From: Rhizobium rosettiformans
GTDB lineage: Bacteria; Pseudomonadota; Alphaproteobacteria; Rhizobiales; Rhizobiaceae
DNA length: 64,000 bases
NCBI RefSeq assembly: GCF_016806065.1
Contig: NZ_CP032405.1
Span: 2,012,001 to 2,076,000 of the forward strand
Reading direction: 5' to 3'
Positions within the stretch are counted from its first letter, which is position 1. Each line of letters opens with the position of its first letter. The position numbers were made by a program, and so were the translations under genes. Shown piece by piece: positions 48,136-56,294 of the stretch. Under the pieces are notes generated by a model. The model searched no databases and had not been told where the DNA came from. It saw only the letters and a program-made list of their open reading frames with translations.

Positions 48136-49424
48136 GCCGTCCGGTTGCCGACACGCCTCCGTTCATGGCCCGCATGATCGTGGTTTTTGTCGCGTGCTTC
48201 ATCGTCCTCTTTCTGGCCTGGGCGGCAATCGCCGAGATTGATGAAATCGCGAGAGGGGAAGGCAAGGTTATTCCGGTCTCCAAGACGCAAATCGTGCAGT
48301 CGTCCGAAGCAGGGGTGGTGGAAACCATCGCCGTTCAGGTCGGCCAGATCGTGCGCAAGGGTGAACTGATCGTCCAGCTCAACAATACGACGACGGAATC
48401 GTCGCTCGGCGAGTCCGTCGCAAAGGCGCGGGCCCTCGGCGCCAAGATTGCGCGCCTGGCGCTGGAAGAGGTCGGCTCCTACGACGTGGCCTTCGTCTGC
48501 CCGAACGAAGTCCAATCGGTCGCCAGCCAGGTTTGTGCAAATGAGGAGCGGCTCTTCGCCGCCAACAAGGCCGCCTATCTCAACAAGGCGGGCGTGCTGC
48601 GGGAACGCGTGCGTCAGCGCGAGAATGAACTGAGCGAGGCGCAGGCCAATATCGTGCGCCTCGAGCAGAACATCACCCAGGCGACGCGGCAATACGATCT
48701 GATGAGCCCGCTGGCCAAGAAGGGCCTTGTGGCGCAGACCGAGCTGATTGCGCTTGAGCGCGAACTGACGGACCAGCGCGGTCAGATCACGGTCTATCAG
48801 GAGAGCCTTGAGCGGCTGCGCGGCGCGGTAGAGGAAGCGCGTCTCCAGGTGGATGAACTGGCGCTTCAGCTTCGTCAGCAGGCATTGACGGAAAAGGCCC
48901 AGACGCTCGCGGAACTCTCGGTCATTGACGAAACGATCCGTGGTGCGACCGATCGTGTCAGCCGCACCGATATCCGCTCACCGGTGGATGGCATCGTCAA
49001 CACGCTCGAGGTCAATACGATCGGCGCCTATGTCGACCCCGGCACAGTCGTCGCGGGCATTGTCCCGACCGCAGACACGCTTCTGATCGAAGCCAAGATT
49101 TCACCGCGTGACGTTGCATTCGTGACGCGCGGCCAGAAGGCGATCGTGAAAATCACGGCTTACGACTTCTCGATCTTCGGCGGCCTAGAAGGTGAGGTAA
49201 CCAATATCTCCGCCGACAGTATTGTCGATAAGGACAAGGGCGAGACCTTCTATCTGGTCCATGTCAAAACGGACCAGTCCGAGCTGATGCGCGGCGACAA
49301 GAGCTACCCCATCATTCCGGGCATGGTCGCCTCGGCGGAAATCATGACCGGCCGCAAGACCATCCTCAGCTATCTCATGAAGCCGATCAACAAGGCGCAA
49401 TCTGTCGCCCTGACCGAGCGGTGA
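48132..49424 (+). CDS. lapC: Type I secretion membrane fusion protein (LapC/HlyD type)
   Basis: A 430-residue periplasmic adaptor. A single N-terminal helix (about 15-36, MIVVFVACFIVLFLAWAAIA) anchors it; the rest has a lipoyl-like half-motif (GEGKVIPVSKTQIVQSSEAG), a long coiled coil (about 155-300, NELSEAQANIVRLEQN, LERELTDQRGQI) and the C-terminal HlyD beta-barrel with RSPVDGIVNTLEVNTIGAYV and PGMVASAEIMTGRKTIL. It bridges LapB and the TolC-like channel. The start overlaps the lapB stop; the next gene follows after 3 bases. Confidence 0.92.
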   Translation: MSRPVADTPPFMARMIVVFVACFIVLFLAWAAIAEIDEIARGEGKVIPVSKTQIVQSSEAGVVETIAVQVGQIVRKGELIVQLNNTTTESSLGESVAKARALGAKIARLALEEVGSYDVAFVCPNEVQSVASQVCANEERLFAANKAAYLNKAGVLRERVRQRENELSEAQANIVRLEQNITQATRQYDLMSPLAKKGLVAQTELIALERELTDQRGQITVYQESLERLRGAVEEARLQVDELALQLRQQALTEKAQTLAELSVIDETIRGATDRVSRTDIRSPVDGIVNTLEVNTIGAYVDPGTVVAGIVPTADTLLIEAKISPRDVAFVTRGQKAIVKITAYDFSIFGGLEGEVTNISADSIVDKDKGETFYLVHVKTDQSELMRGDKSYPIIPGMVASAEIMTGRKTILSYLMKPINKAQSVALTER

Positions 49425-49427
49425 GCC

Positions 49428-50084
49428 ATGGCCCTGTCCGATCGGCAAGCGTCTTACTCAGAACCGGCCGATGTGAACCCGGCCGCGATGCGGCATGTCG
49501 AGGAGCATGACGCGGAACCGAAATTCCGCGCGATCATCGGCAAGGGTGGAGCGCGGCGGGGTATCCGGCTGGAAAGCGTCTACTGGGATGGCCTCGCCTG
49601 GCTGCTGAATGGTTCGCGGCAATCCCTGGGCGATGTCGTGGAACAGGCTGCCGGCCAGATGGGCGAGAATGGCAACCTCGCATCCATGCTGCGCGTCCTT
49701 GCGTTCCGCTGGATGTGGCGTCGCCTATCACTGATGGAAAATGTCTACTCGGTGGAAAATCTGAATGCGCTGATCCAGGCCTGTCCGACGCCGGCCATCG
49801 TGCTCACGCGTGACAAGAAGATCCAGTTTTTCAACGAACCCTTCATGACCATGCTGAAGCAGAAGCTCGTGCTGGGCAATATCGCCCAGCTCTCGGCCGG
49901 CTTCCGCTTTGTTCTCGACACGCAGGTCGATGAAGCGCTGCAGAGCCTGTCGTCCAGGGGCAAGATGATAACCACCGGCTTCACCGCCACCTGTGCCGGA
50001 AAGCAGCTGACCGGCCAAATGAACCTCGCCATGGCTCCCAGCCATCAGAAGCAGATGGTCATCGGTTACGTCGTGCGGGGCTGA
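49428..50084 (+). CDS. Ribbon-helix-helix plus PAS protein in the adhesin export operon
   Basis: A 218-residue protein with two recognisable parts. Residues about 36-98 match the ribbon-helix-helix RHH_4 pattern (GKGGARRGIRLESVYWDGLA, then NLASMLRVLAFRWM). Residues about 104-217 match a PAS fold (NLNALIQACPTPAIVLTRDK followed by KIQFFNEPFMTML). No membrane helix or signal peptide is present, so it is cytosolic. It starts 3 bases after lapC and is almost surely co-transcribed with the exporter. Its role is not known: a DNA-binding sensor controlling adhesin genes is the simplest reading, although RHH_4 proteins in this group are not all shown to bind DNA. Confidence 0.8.
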   Translation: MALSDRQASYSEPADVNPAAMRHVEEHDAEPKFRAIIGKGGARRGIRLESVYWDGLAWLLNGSRQSLGDVVEQAAGQMGENGNLASMLRVLAFRWMWRRLSLMENVYSVENLNALIQACPTPAIVLTRDKKIQFFNEPFMTMLKQKLVLGNIAQLSAGFRFVLDTQVDEALQSLSSRGKMITTGFTATCAGKQLTGQMNLAMAPSHQKQMVIGYVVRG

Positions 50085-50116
50085 AGTCGAGCTGCGCGGC
50101 TGGGCGGACGATCCGC

Positions 50117-51079
50117 TCAGAGTTCCCCGCCTTCGCCCGGTGCGATGCTGTCGAAGCTCTTCATGGCCATAGCCTTACCCTTGGTGCGGGTACCATGCAG
50201 GAAGCCGCGGCCATTCGAGATGGAAAACAGCGGCTGGTAATCGGGCAGGCGGCTGTCCGCGAGAACCTGATCGCGCATGTTGTCCAGAATGTAGTGTGTT
50301 CCCTGGATCTCGACCGACAGGACGGCATGATAGAACTGCCGCTTCTTGTCGTAGAGGATGACGATGGTCATGTCCTGCAGCGAAAAGCCCTGTGCTTCGA
50401 GGACCGCCATTTTCAAGAGGGCATAGTCTTCGCAGTCGCCATAGCCGGAGGCGAGGGTCTGGGACGGCGAGGACCATTGATCCACCCGACCATGGCTGTC
50501 GATGTCCTTGCGGTACTTGATGCGGCGGTTCACCGCGTGATTGACGAGATTGAGCTTGTCGCGGAGCGATGACATGCCGCCGCCGGCCGATGTCTGGTGG
50601 ACGACGGCATCCATGTCGAAACAATTGGCGCCGCCGCACCGAAGCGCGGTACCCTTGGCGATCTCGGCAAAGGTCGGTGCCGCCTTCTTCAGTGCGCCGA
50701 GTTTCTTGAAGGGAATGGCCACGGAGTTGAAGACGTCGTTGGTCGGGGTCTTGCGCTGGTTCGGCGCTACCTCCTTTGGCGCTTTGGCGACGGTGCCGGT
50801 GGAGAGCTCGTTGCGCATCGGCGCGATTGCGACCATCTGTGTGGCGACCGATTGGGCAACGGCCTCTGCGGTCTGCTCCCAGCGCTGTTCGATCTTGCCG
50901 AAAAGATTGGTGCCAAGTGAGCCTGCAAACGGGCTCATTCCAAGTACGAGTGTCTGGGCAACGTTTGAGTAAGACGTCATCGTGTGTGGCAGCATGGGAG
51001 CGGCCAGCGAGCCTGATGAAGCGAGGGTGGCCGCGACAAGGGCTGAGACTGCGACAATGTTCTTGTTCTTCTTGAGCAT
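50117..51079 (-). CDS. lapG: Periplasmic LapG-type cysteine protease (transglutaminase-like, BTLCP)
   Basis: A 320-residue calcium-dependent protease predicted to cut the adhesin at its VAAG motif and so release the cell from the surface. A signal peptide ends at about residue 27 (SLAA-PM). The catalytic triad is C216 (GYGDCEDYA), H251 (FYHAVLSV) and D266 (YILDNM), with spacing like that of Pseudomonas LapG; D215 and E217 beside the cysteine correspond to its calcium ligands. It carries about 100 extra residues before the catalytic domain. It is convergent with the exporter operon. A LapD receptor, which would inhibit it under high c-di-GMP, is not in the window. Confidence 0.9.
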   Translation of the reverse strand: MLKKNKNIVAVSALVAATLASSGSLAAPMLPHTMTSYSNVAQTLVLGMSPFAGSLGTNLFGKIEQRWEQTAEAVAQSVATQMVAIAPMRNELSTGTVAKAPKEVAPNQRKTPTNDVFNSVAIPFKKLGALKKAAPTFAEIAKGTALRCGGANCFDMDAVVHQTSAGGGMSSLRDKLNLVNHAVNRRIKYRKDIDSHGRVDQWSSPSQTLASGYGDCEDYALLKMAVLEAQGFSLQDMTIVILYDKKRQFYHAVLSVEIQGTHYILDNMRDQVLADSRLPDYQPLFSISNGRGFLHGTRTKGKAMAMKSFDSIAPGEGGEL

Positions 51080-51407
51080 CGCTATTCTCCAATCGTTGCT
51101 TGAAGAGTAGCGGCAATGCTTGAATTATCGGTTCGTATAGATGGCTTCTATACTTTGAACTTGTGTCGTCTTATTATAGTAAAATGCTTTGGAAGATCGG
51201 TATATCTTGTTAACCAAGGCGGCCGCAATGCAGGAAACAGAGGCGCTCAAGGCGTCCGGCATGTAAGTCGTTCTCCTGTGTTGCCCCTCGAACCCAGCCA
51301 TTGCTTTTGCAGCAGTCTGCCCAGATATGGAACAGCTTCGCTCTTGCTTCACCGAGTGCCAATGCTTAACGTTCGCCAACGGATCGGGAACGAGACTTGG
51401 CGCCATC
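51080..51407. other. Divergent spacer between lapG and the lipoprotein gene
   Basis: A 328-base region, AT-rich in its first 130 bases (51115-51210), that should hold the promoter of lapG and perhaps that of the lipoprotein gene. An in-frame ATG at 51327 lies within it but lacks a ribosome binding site. No RNA gene or conserved motif was recognised. Confidence 0.5.
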
Positions 51408-52586
51408 ATGGTCGGAATAGAAAAGTTTACGCGGAGCTTCCTGCGCGCCGGAGCTTCGGCTCTGCTGCTTGCCGCTTTGTCCTCTTGTCAGACCGATGAC
51501 TTCAAGCCGAACGCCGGAGAAGGCGGAGCCTCTGCGGCCGTGACGCCTGCCAACGATACAGGGCTCTATAACCAGACACTGGGATCCGGTTCGGTGAAGG
51601 TTGCCTATCTCGGCGTCCGTCGTGCCGATCAACCGAGCCGCCAGGCGGACAGCGAGTACCGGGATGGTGCCGCTCTGGCCGTGAACACGCTCGGATCCGA
51701 CGTCGTGAAACTCACAATGCTTGAGACGACGGAAAAGCCGGAGGCCATCGAGGCCGCGACAAGGACCCTGGCGCGCCAGCAGGTATCCTTTATCGTCACC
51801 ACCGCCCGTGGTGCGGAATTTGAAGCGATCCAGCGTGGCCTCGGCGGACTGCAGGTCCCCATGGTCGCATTCCAGACGAACGAGGCGGTCCTGCCTGAAA
51901 ATGTCTATCCCTTCGTATCCAGTCCTACTGACAGCCTGATCGAAAGCGCATCCTTTGCGATGGCCGAAGGGGCGACCCATGCGGTGATCCTCGCCTCGTC
52001 TCCGGCAGAAAAAGCGCAGGCCGATCGCATCGCCACCCAGATCAAGGCCTTTGGCGGCAAGGTCGAGCCGGTTGTCGAATTGAGCGGCGGCACGCTGCCT
52101 GCAAAGGCTCTGAACTCGTGGAGCAAGGCCGACATGGTAGTGCTGATGCCCGGCATCAAGTCGCCGGGCGACGTGGTGAAAAAGGCAGATGCCGCCAAGC
52201 CGCCGCGGCCGGGACGCAAGATTGTCGCGAGTGCCGTCCTGACGGCCCAAGACCTCAATGAACCGAAGCTGACCGGCAGCATCGTCTGTCGTTACGACCA
52301 GAACGTCCAGGCAAGGATCGGCAGCCGGTATATGGCAAGCTACGGCATGCCGGCCTCGGCCCAGGCCGGCTACGGTTTCGATGCCATGGCGATGGCCATC
52401 GGTCTCGCTGGCCGCTTCCGGGAGGCGGCCTTCACACCCGAACAGCTCATGTCGCCGAATGGCTTTTCTGGCTCGCTCGGTGTTTTCCGGCTGGAAGGCG
52501 ATCGCAAGATCCGGCGCAATTGCGATATCTTCAAGGTCGCCAAAGGCTCCTATGTTTTCTTCCAGAAAGCGCCTCCGACACTCTGA
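51408..52586 (+). CDS. Lipoprotein with periplasmic-binding-protein (LppC/LpoA-like) fold
   Basis: A 392-residue product with a lipoprotein signal peptide ending in the lipobox LSSC (lipidated C27). The remainder (about 60-390) is a type I periplasmic-binding fold: VKVAYLGVRRADQPSRQADS, TRTLARQQVSFIVTTARGAE, VPMVAFQTNEAVLPENVYPF, and HAVILASSPAEKAQADRIA resemble the LppC/Peripla_BP_6 group. Alphaproteobacterial relatives are annotated as penicillin-binding-protein activators or amino-acid-binding proteins; neither role can be confirmed here. The ATG at 51408 gives the shortest signal peptide of normal form. Confidence 0.8.
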   Translation: MVGIEKFTRSFLRAGASALLLAALSSCQTDDFKPNAGEGGASAAVTPANDTGLYNQTLGSGSVKVAYLGVRRADQPSRQADSEYRDGAALAVNTLGSDVVKLTMLETTEKPEAIEAATRTLARQQVSFIVTTARGAEFEAIQRGLGGLQVPMVAFQTNEAVLPENVYPFVSSPTDSLIESASFAMAEGATHAVILASSPAEKAQADRIATQIKAFGGKVEPVVELSGGTLPAKALNSWSKADMVVLMPGIKSPGDVVKKADAAKPPRPGRKIVASAVLTAQDLNEPKLTGSIVCRYDQNVQARIGSRYMASYGMPASAQAGYGFDAMAMAIGLAGRFREAAFTPEQLMSPNGFSGSLGVFRLEGDRKIRRNCDIFKVAKGSYVFFQKAPPTL

Positions 52587-52728
52587 TCACCACAGCGTGA
52601 CATGATCTGCGAGCCCTGATCTACCGTTTACATTGTTGTCAAACCGTCACATCCTGAGGGCGGATGACTGATGGGCGGCAGACGAGGAGGTCTGGCGCAC
52701 GAATGGTCTGGGATCGGAGCAAAGTGTA

Positions 52729-53265
52729 ATGAACGGCGCACAATCGATGGATGCGGGCCAACGCTACGCAGGCACGCTGCGCATCCTCCATTGGCTGATT
52801 GCAGTCCTCGTTCTCATGACCTGGCCGCTTGGCCAGATGATTGGGTTCGTGAAGGACGACGTGAAACTCGATTTCTATCTGATCCATGAAAGCCTGGGCT
52901 TCCTGGTCCTGTGGCTGATGCTGGTGCGGATCGGCGCAAGGCTGACAAGCGGGGCGCCTCTGGTCGAGGCGCCGCCTTTGGAAAAGGCAGCCGCCCACGT
53001 GGTGCACGGGCTTCTCTATGTCTTCCTAATCGTCATGCCGGTGTCCGGGTTTCTGGCAACCAATGCCCATGGCTTTCCGCTCAAATGGTTTGGTCTGTTC
53101 ACCGTCTGGAGCCCGATCGGCAAGTCACCGGAAATCGCCTTTACCCTTTCGGCGATCCACACATGGAGCGCATGGATCATTTTGGCTCTCTTTGCGTTTC
53201 ATATTGCGGCGGTGGTCTTTCACCACGTGATCCGCCGCGACGGAACGCTTTACCGCATATTGTGA
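52729..53265 (+). CDS. Cytochrome b561 family protein
   Basis: A 178-residue membrane protein with four helices and haem-ligand histidines at LHWLIAVL (H20), YLIHESLG (H53), VVHGLLY (H93) and IHTWSAW, HIAAVVFHH near the end. Such proteins carry electrons from quinol to periplasmic acceptors such as superoxide or peroxide. It lies 21 bases before the RibD-like gene on the same strand and could be co-transcribed with it, perhaps supplying redox chemistry, but this is positional inference only. Confidence 0.88.
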   Translation: MNGAQSMDAGQRYAGTLRILHWLIAVLVLMTWPLGQMIGFVKDDVKLDFYLIHESLGFLVLWLMLVRIGARLTSGAPLVEAPPLEKAAAHVVHGLLYVFLIVMPVSGFLATNAHGFPLKWFGLFTVWSPIGKSPEIAFTLSAIHTWSAWIILALFAFHIAAVVFHHVIRRDGTLYRIL

Positions 53266-53286
53266 ATTCTTCGGGACAGGACCTCG

Positions 53287-54096
53287 ATGCGTAAGATCGA
53301 CATGACGGACCAGCTTTGGGCGCGCCTTCTTGCCATGCGCGGCAGCGCAAGCCAGACCGGTGCGGACGAAGGCGATCCCGTCATGGCGCTGTACGCCCCG
53401 ATTGCCGCAGCCGAGCGCAGCTTTGTGCTTGCGCAGGTCGGACAGTCGCTCGATGGCCGCGTGGCCACGCCATCAGGTGACGCACGCGACATTTCCGGAA
53501 GCGACGGCATCGCCCATCTTCATCGCTGTCGAGCGCTGGTCGAAGCCGTGATCGTCGGTGTAGGCACCGTCAAATGCGACGATCCGAGGCTTTCCGTCAG
53601 GGCCGTGAAAGGCCCCAATCCCGTCCGCGTTGTGATTGATTGTCGCGCGGAACTGACCGGCGACGAACGCCTGTTTCGCGACGGCGGCGCGCCAGTCATT
53701 CTCGTGCAGGGGCATGATGCGCCGGTCAAATCCCATGGAGCCGACGTGATCCGAGTTCACAGGGGCGAGGGTGGGCTTGATCCTCAGGACATTCTGGACG
53801 CACTCGCGGACCGCAGTCTGCGCCGCATTCTCGTCGAAGGCGGCGCACGCACGATTGCCCGCTTCATCGAAGCCGACCTTGTCGATCGCCTGCACGTCGC
53901 GATCGCGCCGCTGATCATTGGCTCGGGACCTGCCGGCATCGCGCTGCCGCCGATCGACAAGCTCTCAAGCGCTCACCGGCCGGCTGCCAAGGTCTATACC
54001 TTGGGCAGCGACATCCTGTTTGATTGCGATCTGAAAAACCCAGCTGTTTCAGTGTCGGGGGAGCGCGAGCATATCCGAGTGGCCGACCACGCATGA
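53287..54096 (+). CDS. RibD C-terminal domain (dihydrofolate-reductase-like) protein
   Basis: A 269-residue reductase of the RibD_C family without the cytidine-deaminase-like domain of true RibD. Residues about 44-255 contain SFVLAQVGQSLDGRVA, the GVGTVKCDDPRLSVR motif (91-105), NPVRVVIDCR and VEGGARTIARF. Known relatives reduce the ribosyl group of a pyrimidine derived from GTP cyclohydrolase II product, using NADPH. With a GTP cyclohydrolase II gene 3.4 kb away in the same cluster, it probably acts on a GTP-derived intermediate. Its last 48 bases overlap the end of the convergent methyltransferase gene. Confidence 0.87.
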   Translation: MRKIDMTDQLWARLLAMRGSASQTGADEGDPVMALYAPIAAAERSFVLAQVGQSLDGRVATPSGDARDISGSDGIAHLHRCRALVEAVIVGVGTVKCDDPRLSVRAVKGPNPVRVVIDCRAELTGDERLFRDGGAPVILVQGHDAPVKSHGADVIRVHRGEGGLDPQDILDALADRSLRRILVEGGARTIARFIEADLVDRLHVAIAPLIIGSGPAGIALPPIDKLSSAHRPAAKVYTLGSDILFDCDLKNPAVSVSGEREHIRVADHA

Positions 54097-54846
54097 ACTG
54101 CCGGCCTCTGCGATCTTTTCGAGCCTGAAACCCAGCCAGTCCCTGATTTGGACGTTTGTCAGAGAACCGATCTCCGAGAGCGGCTCTTCGAGCCCCTCCA
54201 AGAAAGCCGCCTGTAAGTCTCCGTCATCTGGGCCCATCACCCACGGGCTCGTCGCAACCGAAACGGTATAGCCCAAGCGCTCGAACGCTTGCTTCAGATG
54301 CGCGGTCGCATTTGGGCCGAGTGCCGGCCCAAAGCCCTTGTCGAAATGCTGGTGCCGATTGAAGTCATGGGCTACCTGTTCATCAAGCGGATGAGCAACC
54401 GACCATTCCATGATGCCGTCATAGTTCAGCGCGGCATAGAGCCCCGTATTGCTTGCTGAGAGTATCTCCGCAAAGTGATCGCAGAACTCTCCCGAGCAGA
54501 GATCGAAGAGAGCCGATGCCGTGACCACGCTCACCTCGGTCAGCGGCAGCGTGTCGATCTCGTTCAGATCTAACTGGCGAAACGAGACGTCCTGTTGATC
54601 TCCGATACGGCGTTCGGCTTCCGCCAGCAGCAGCGGGTCGTAGTCGAGCAACTGCCATTTAGAATGGGCCGGGAAGCGATGTGCCAGGCTCCGCCAGGTC
54701 GAGCCGGTGCCGCAGCCGATGTCGAGTATGTAGGAGCGCTCTATGCCGGCGAGATGCTGCGACAGATGCTCGACCAGCGACTTTGCCCGCGCCCTCATAT
54801 CCACAGGTTCGCGCAGCGCCAGCCAGTCCTTGTTGAAGCCACTCAT
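54049..54846 (-). CDS. SAM-dependent class I methyltransferase
   Basis: A 265-residue Rossmann-fold methyltransferase. Motif I is ILDIGCGTGSTWRSL at about residues 40-54; DYDPLLLAEAERR provides the acidic residue for the ribose hydroxyls, and VVTASALFDLCS is the post-motif region. The acceptor is unknown. Its start overlaps the glycosyltransferase stop (ATGA), and it is the last gene of the minus-strand part of the pterin-like cluster (dehydrogenase, PTPS-like, glycosyltransferase, methyltransferase). The 3' end overlaps the RibD-like gene on the other strand. Confidence 0.85.
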   Translation of the reverse strand: MSGFNKDWLALREPVDMRARAKSLVEHLSQHLAGIERSYILDIGCGTGSTWRSLAHRFPAHSKWQLLDYDPLLLAEAERRIGDQQDVSFRQLDLNEIDTLPLTEVSVVTASALFDLCSGEFCDHFAEILSASNTGLYAALNYDGIMEWSVAHPLDEQVAHDFNRHQHFDKGFGPALGPNATAHLKQAFERLGYTVSVATSPWVMGPDDGDLQAAFLEGLEEPLSEIGSLTNVQIRDWLGFRLEKIAEAGSSCVVGHSDMLALPRH

Positions 54847-55886
54847 GAAATACCATCCAATGTGTTGGAGATGATTGCTGCCGTGTCAGCCCATGTTGGC
54901 AAGAGGCTGCCCGCTTGAAGGGCCGCCGCAGAGCGCGTCTCCCGTTCCTGCGAGCTTTGCAGCAGACGACGGAGCGCCTCTCCGAAAGCCGGCGCGTCAT
55001 CGACCGGCACCAGTATGCCCGCGTCGGAAGGAACCACGTCTGGAACGGCGCCGGCGTGGCAGGCCACGATCGGAAGCCCGTGAGACAGCGCTTCTGCAAA
55101 CACCATTCCATAGCCTTCATACCGGCTCGCAAGCGCAAAGATGTCCGCCGAGGCGAAGTGGACCTGTGGATCATCAACCTCGCCGCGCAACTGAACGCGG
55201 GCTTCCAGGCCCAGCGCTTCCACCTGTCGCGCCAACGCTTCGCTCATCGAAGGATCGAGGCTCTTGCTGCCAATGATCACGGCCTGCCAGTCGAGATCCT
55301 CGACCGATTTGAGAGCCCTCAGCAGCACGTCATGACCCTTGCGCCTGGTGAGCGTGCCGACCGAGAGGATCTGCGGGGCCGCATTAACGACGCGCCTTAC
55401 GTCGCTCTTGTCGATGCCAGGCAGGGCGACCGTAATGCGGGAGGACGCGACCCCATAGTTGGATGCAAGCTCACGTGCCGTCATCGGCGAGGTGACGATC
55501 ACATGCCGGGCTGCTGCCAGCGCATTCTGTTCGCTCTGGCGGAAGCGCTGCTGCTGCTCGTCCGGCAGCCCCGTTTCAAGCGCAAGCGGATGATGAACAA
55601 GAGCAATGATCCGGAGCCGTTCGGCATGGGCTCCCGCCCAGGCATCGAGGACGCCGAAGGCAAGGCCGTCGATCAGAACGAGCGTCCCGTCCGGTATCGA
55701 CGACAGCGCAGTTTCTGCCCCTCGCAGCGTGTCTGCAGTGGGAAACGGAAAACCCTCGCCCAATGGCAGGAGTGTTATCTGCCAACCGAGTTTACGCAGT
55801 CCGTCGAGGACCTGGCGATCATAGCCATAACCGCCGGTCTTCAGCGAAAGATCGCCCGGATAGGCGAACACGAGGGAACGGTTCAA
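54843..55886 (-). CDS. GT4 family glycosyltransferase
   Basis: A 347-residue GT-B fold transferase. The N-terminal FAYPGDLSLKTGGYGYDR is the glycine-rich acceptor-side loop; the C-terminal half has SVGTLTRRKGHDVLL, the EX7E motif in SRYEGYGMVFAEAL and PIVACHAGAVPDVV, all typical of retaining GT4 enzymes using a nucleotide sugar. The start is TTG at 55886, overlapping the PTPS-like stop (TTGA), and no better in-frame start fits the family's N-terminus. Its place among pterin-type genes suggests it glycosylates the cluster product. Confidence 0.87.
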   Translation of the reverse strand: MNRSLVFAYPGDLSLKTGGYGYDRQVLDGLRKLGWQITLLPLGEGFPFPTADTLRGAETALSSIPDGTLVLIDGLAFGVLDAWAGAHAERLRIIALVHHPLALETGLPDEQQQRFRQSEQNALAAARHVIVTSPMTARELASNYGVASSRITVALPGIDKSDVRRVVNAAPQILSVGTLTRRKGHDVLLRALKSVEDLDWQAVIIGSKSLDPSMSEALARQVEALGLEARVQLRGEVDDPQVHFASADIFALASRYEGYGMVFAEALSHGLPIVACHAGAVPDVVPSDAGILVPVDDAPAFGEALRRLLQSSQERETRSAAALQAGSLLPTWADTAAIISNTLDGIS

Positions 55887-56281
55887 AGATCGGCCTCGTA
55901 CCAGCCACGCGCTGCATGGGATTCGTGCAACATCACCTTCAGGCGGCAGATCCGGTGGCTGCCGGGACCGAGGCGCTTGTCGGACACAGCCTGCGCCAGC
56001 TGGTCGAAGATGTGTTTTGCAATGACTTCCGTCGTGCTGACCTTACCTTTGAAGACCGCAAGCTCGTCCAGGTTCTGGTAGTTCAAGGGCTTCAAGACCT
56101 CGGACAGAACGGTGGTCGCCGCGCCGATGTCGACGGCGAGGCCATCTTCGTCCACGTCCTTGGTGAAAAAGGCCGCATCGACAACGAAGGTTGCGCCATG
56201 CATCCCCTGTGCAGGCCCGAAAACCGGGCGCGGCAGGCTGTGGGCGATCATGATATGGTCTCGGACTTCAACAGCGAACAT
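55883..56281 (-). CDS. 6-pyruvoyl-tetrahydropterin synthase-like protein with altered active site
   Basis: A 132-residue T-fold protein. Recognisable PTPS/QueD features are H14 (MIAHSLP), H28 in GPAQGMHGATF, STTEVIAKHIFDQL and E120 (VMLHESHAARGWYEA). However, the usual CxxxHGH is here AQGMHGA: the catalytic cysteine and the second His of HGH are missing, and the catalytic Asp-His pair of the LDHxxLN motif reads LKPLNYQNLDEL. The protein is otherwise full-length, so it is more likely a divergent subfamily with another reaction than a dead gene. GAAAGAG precedes the ATG; it is 13 bases after the dehydrogenase gene. Confidence 0.82.
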   Translation of the reverse strand: MFAVEVRDHIMIAHSLPRPVFGPAQGMHGATFVVDAAFFTKDVDEDGLAVDIGAATTVLSEVLKPLNYQNLDELAVFKGKVSTTEVIAKHIFDQLAQAVSDKRLGPGSHRICRLKVMLHESHAARGWYEADL

Positions 56282-56294
56282 GAGATCTCTTTCG

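Noticed and set aside
55883..56281. PTPS-like gene as a pseudogene because of missing catalytic residues
   Set aside because: Full length, good ribosome binding site, tight operon position and conservation of the remaining motifs argue for a functional divergent protein.
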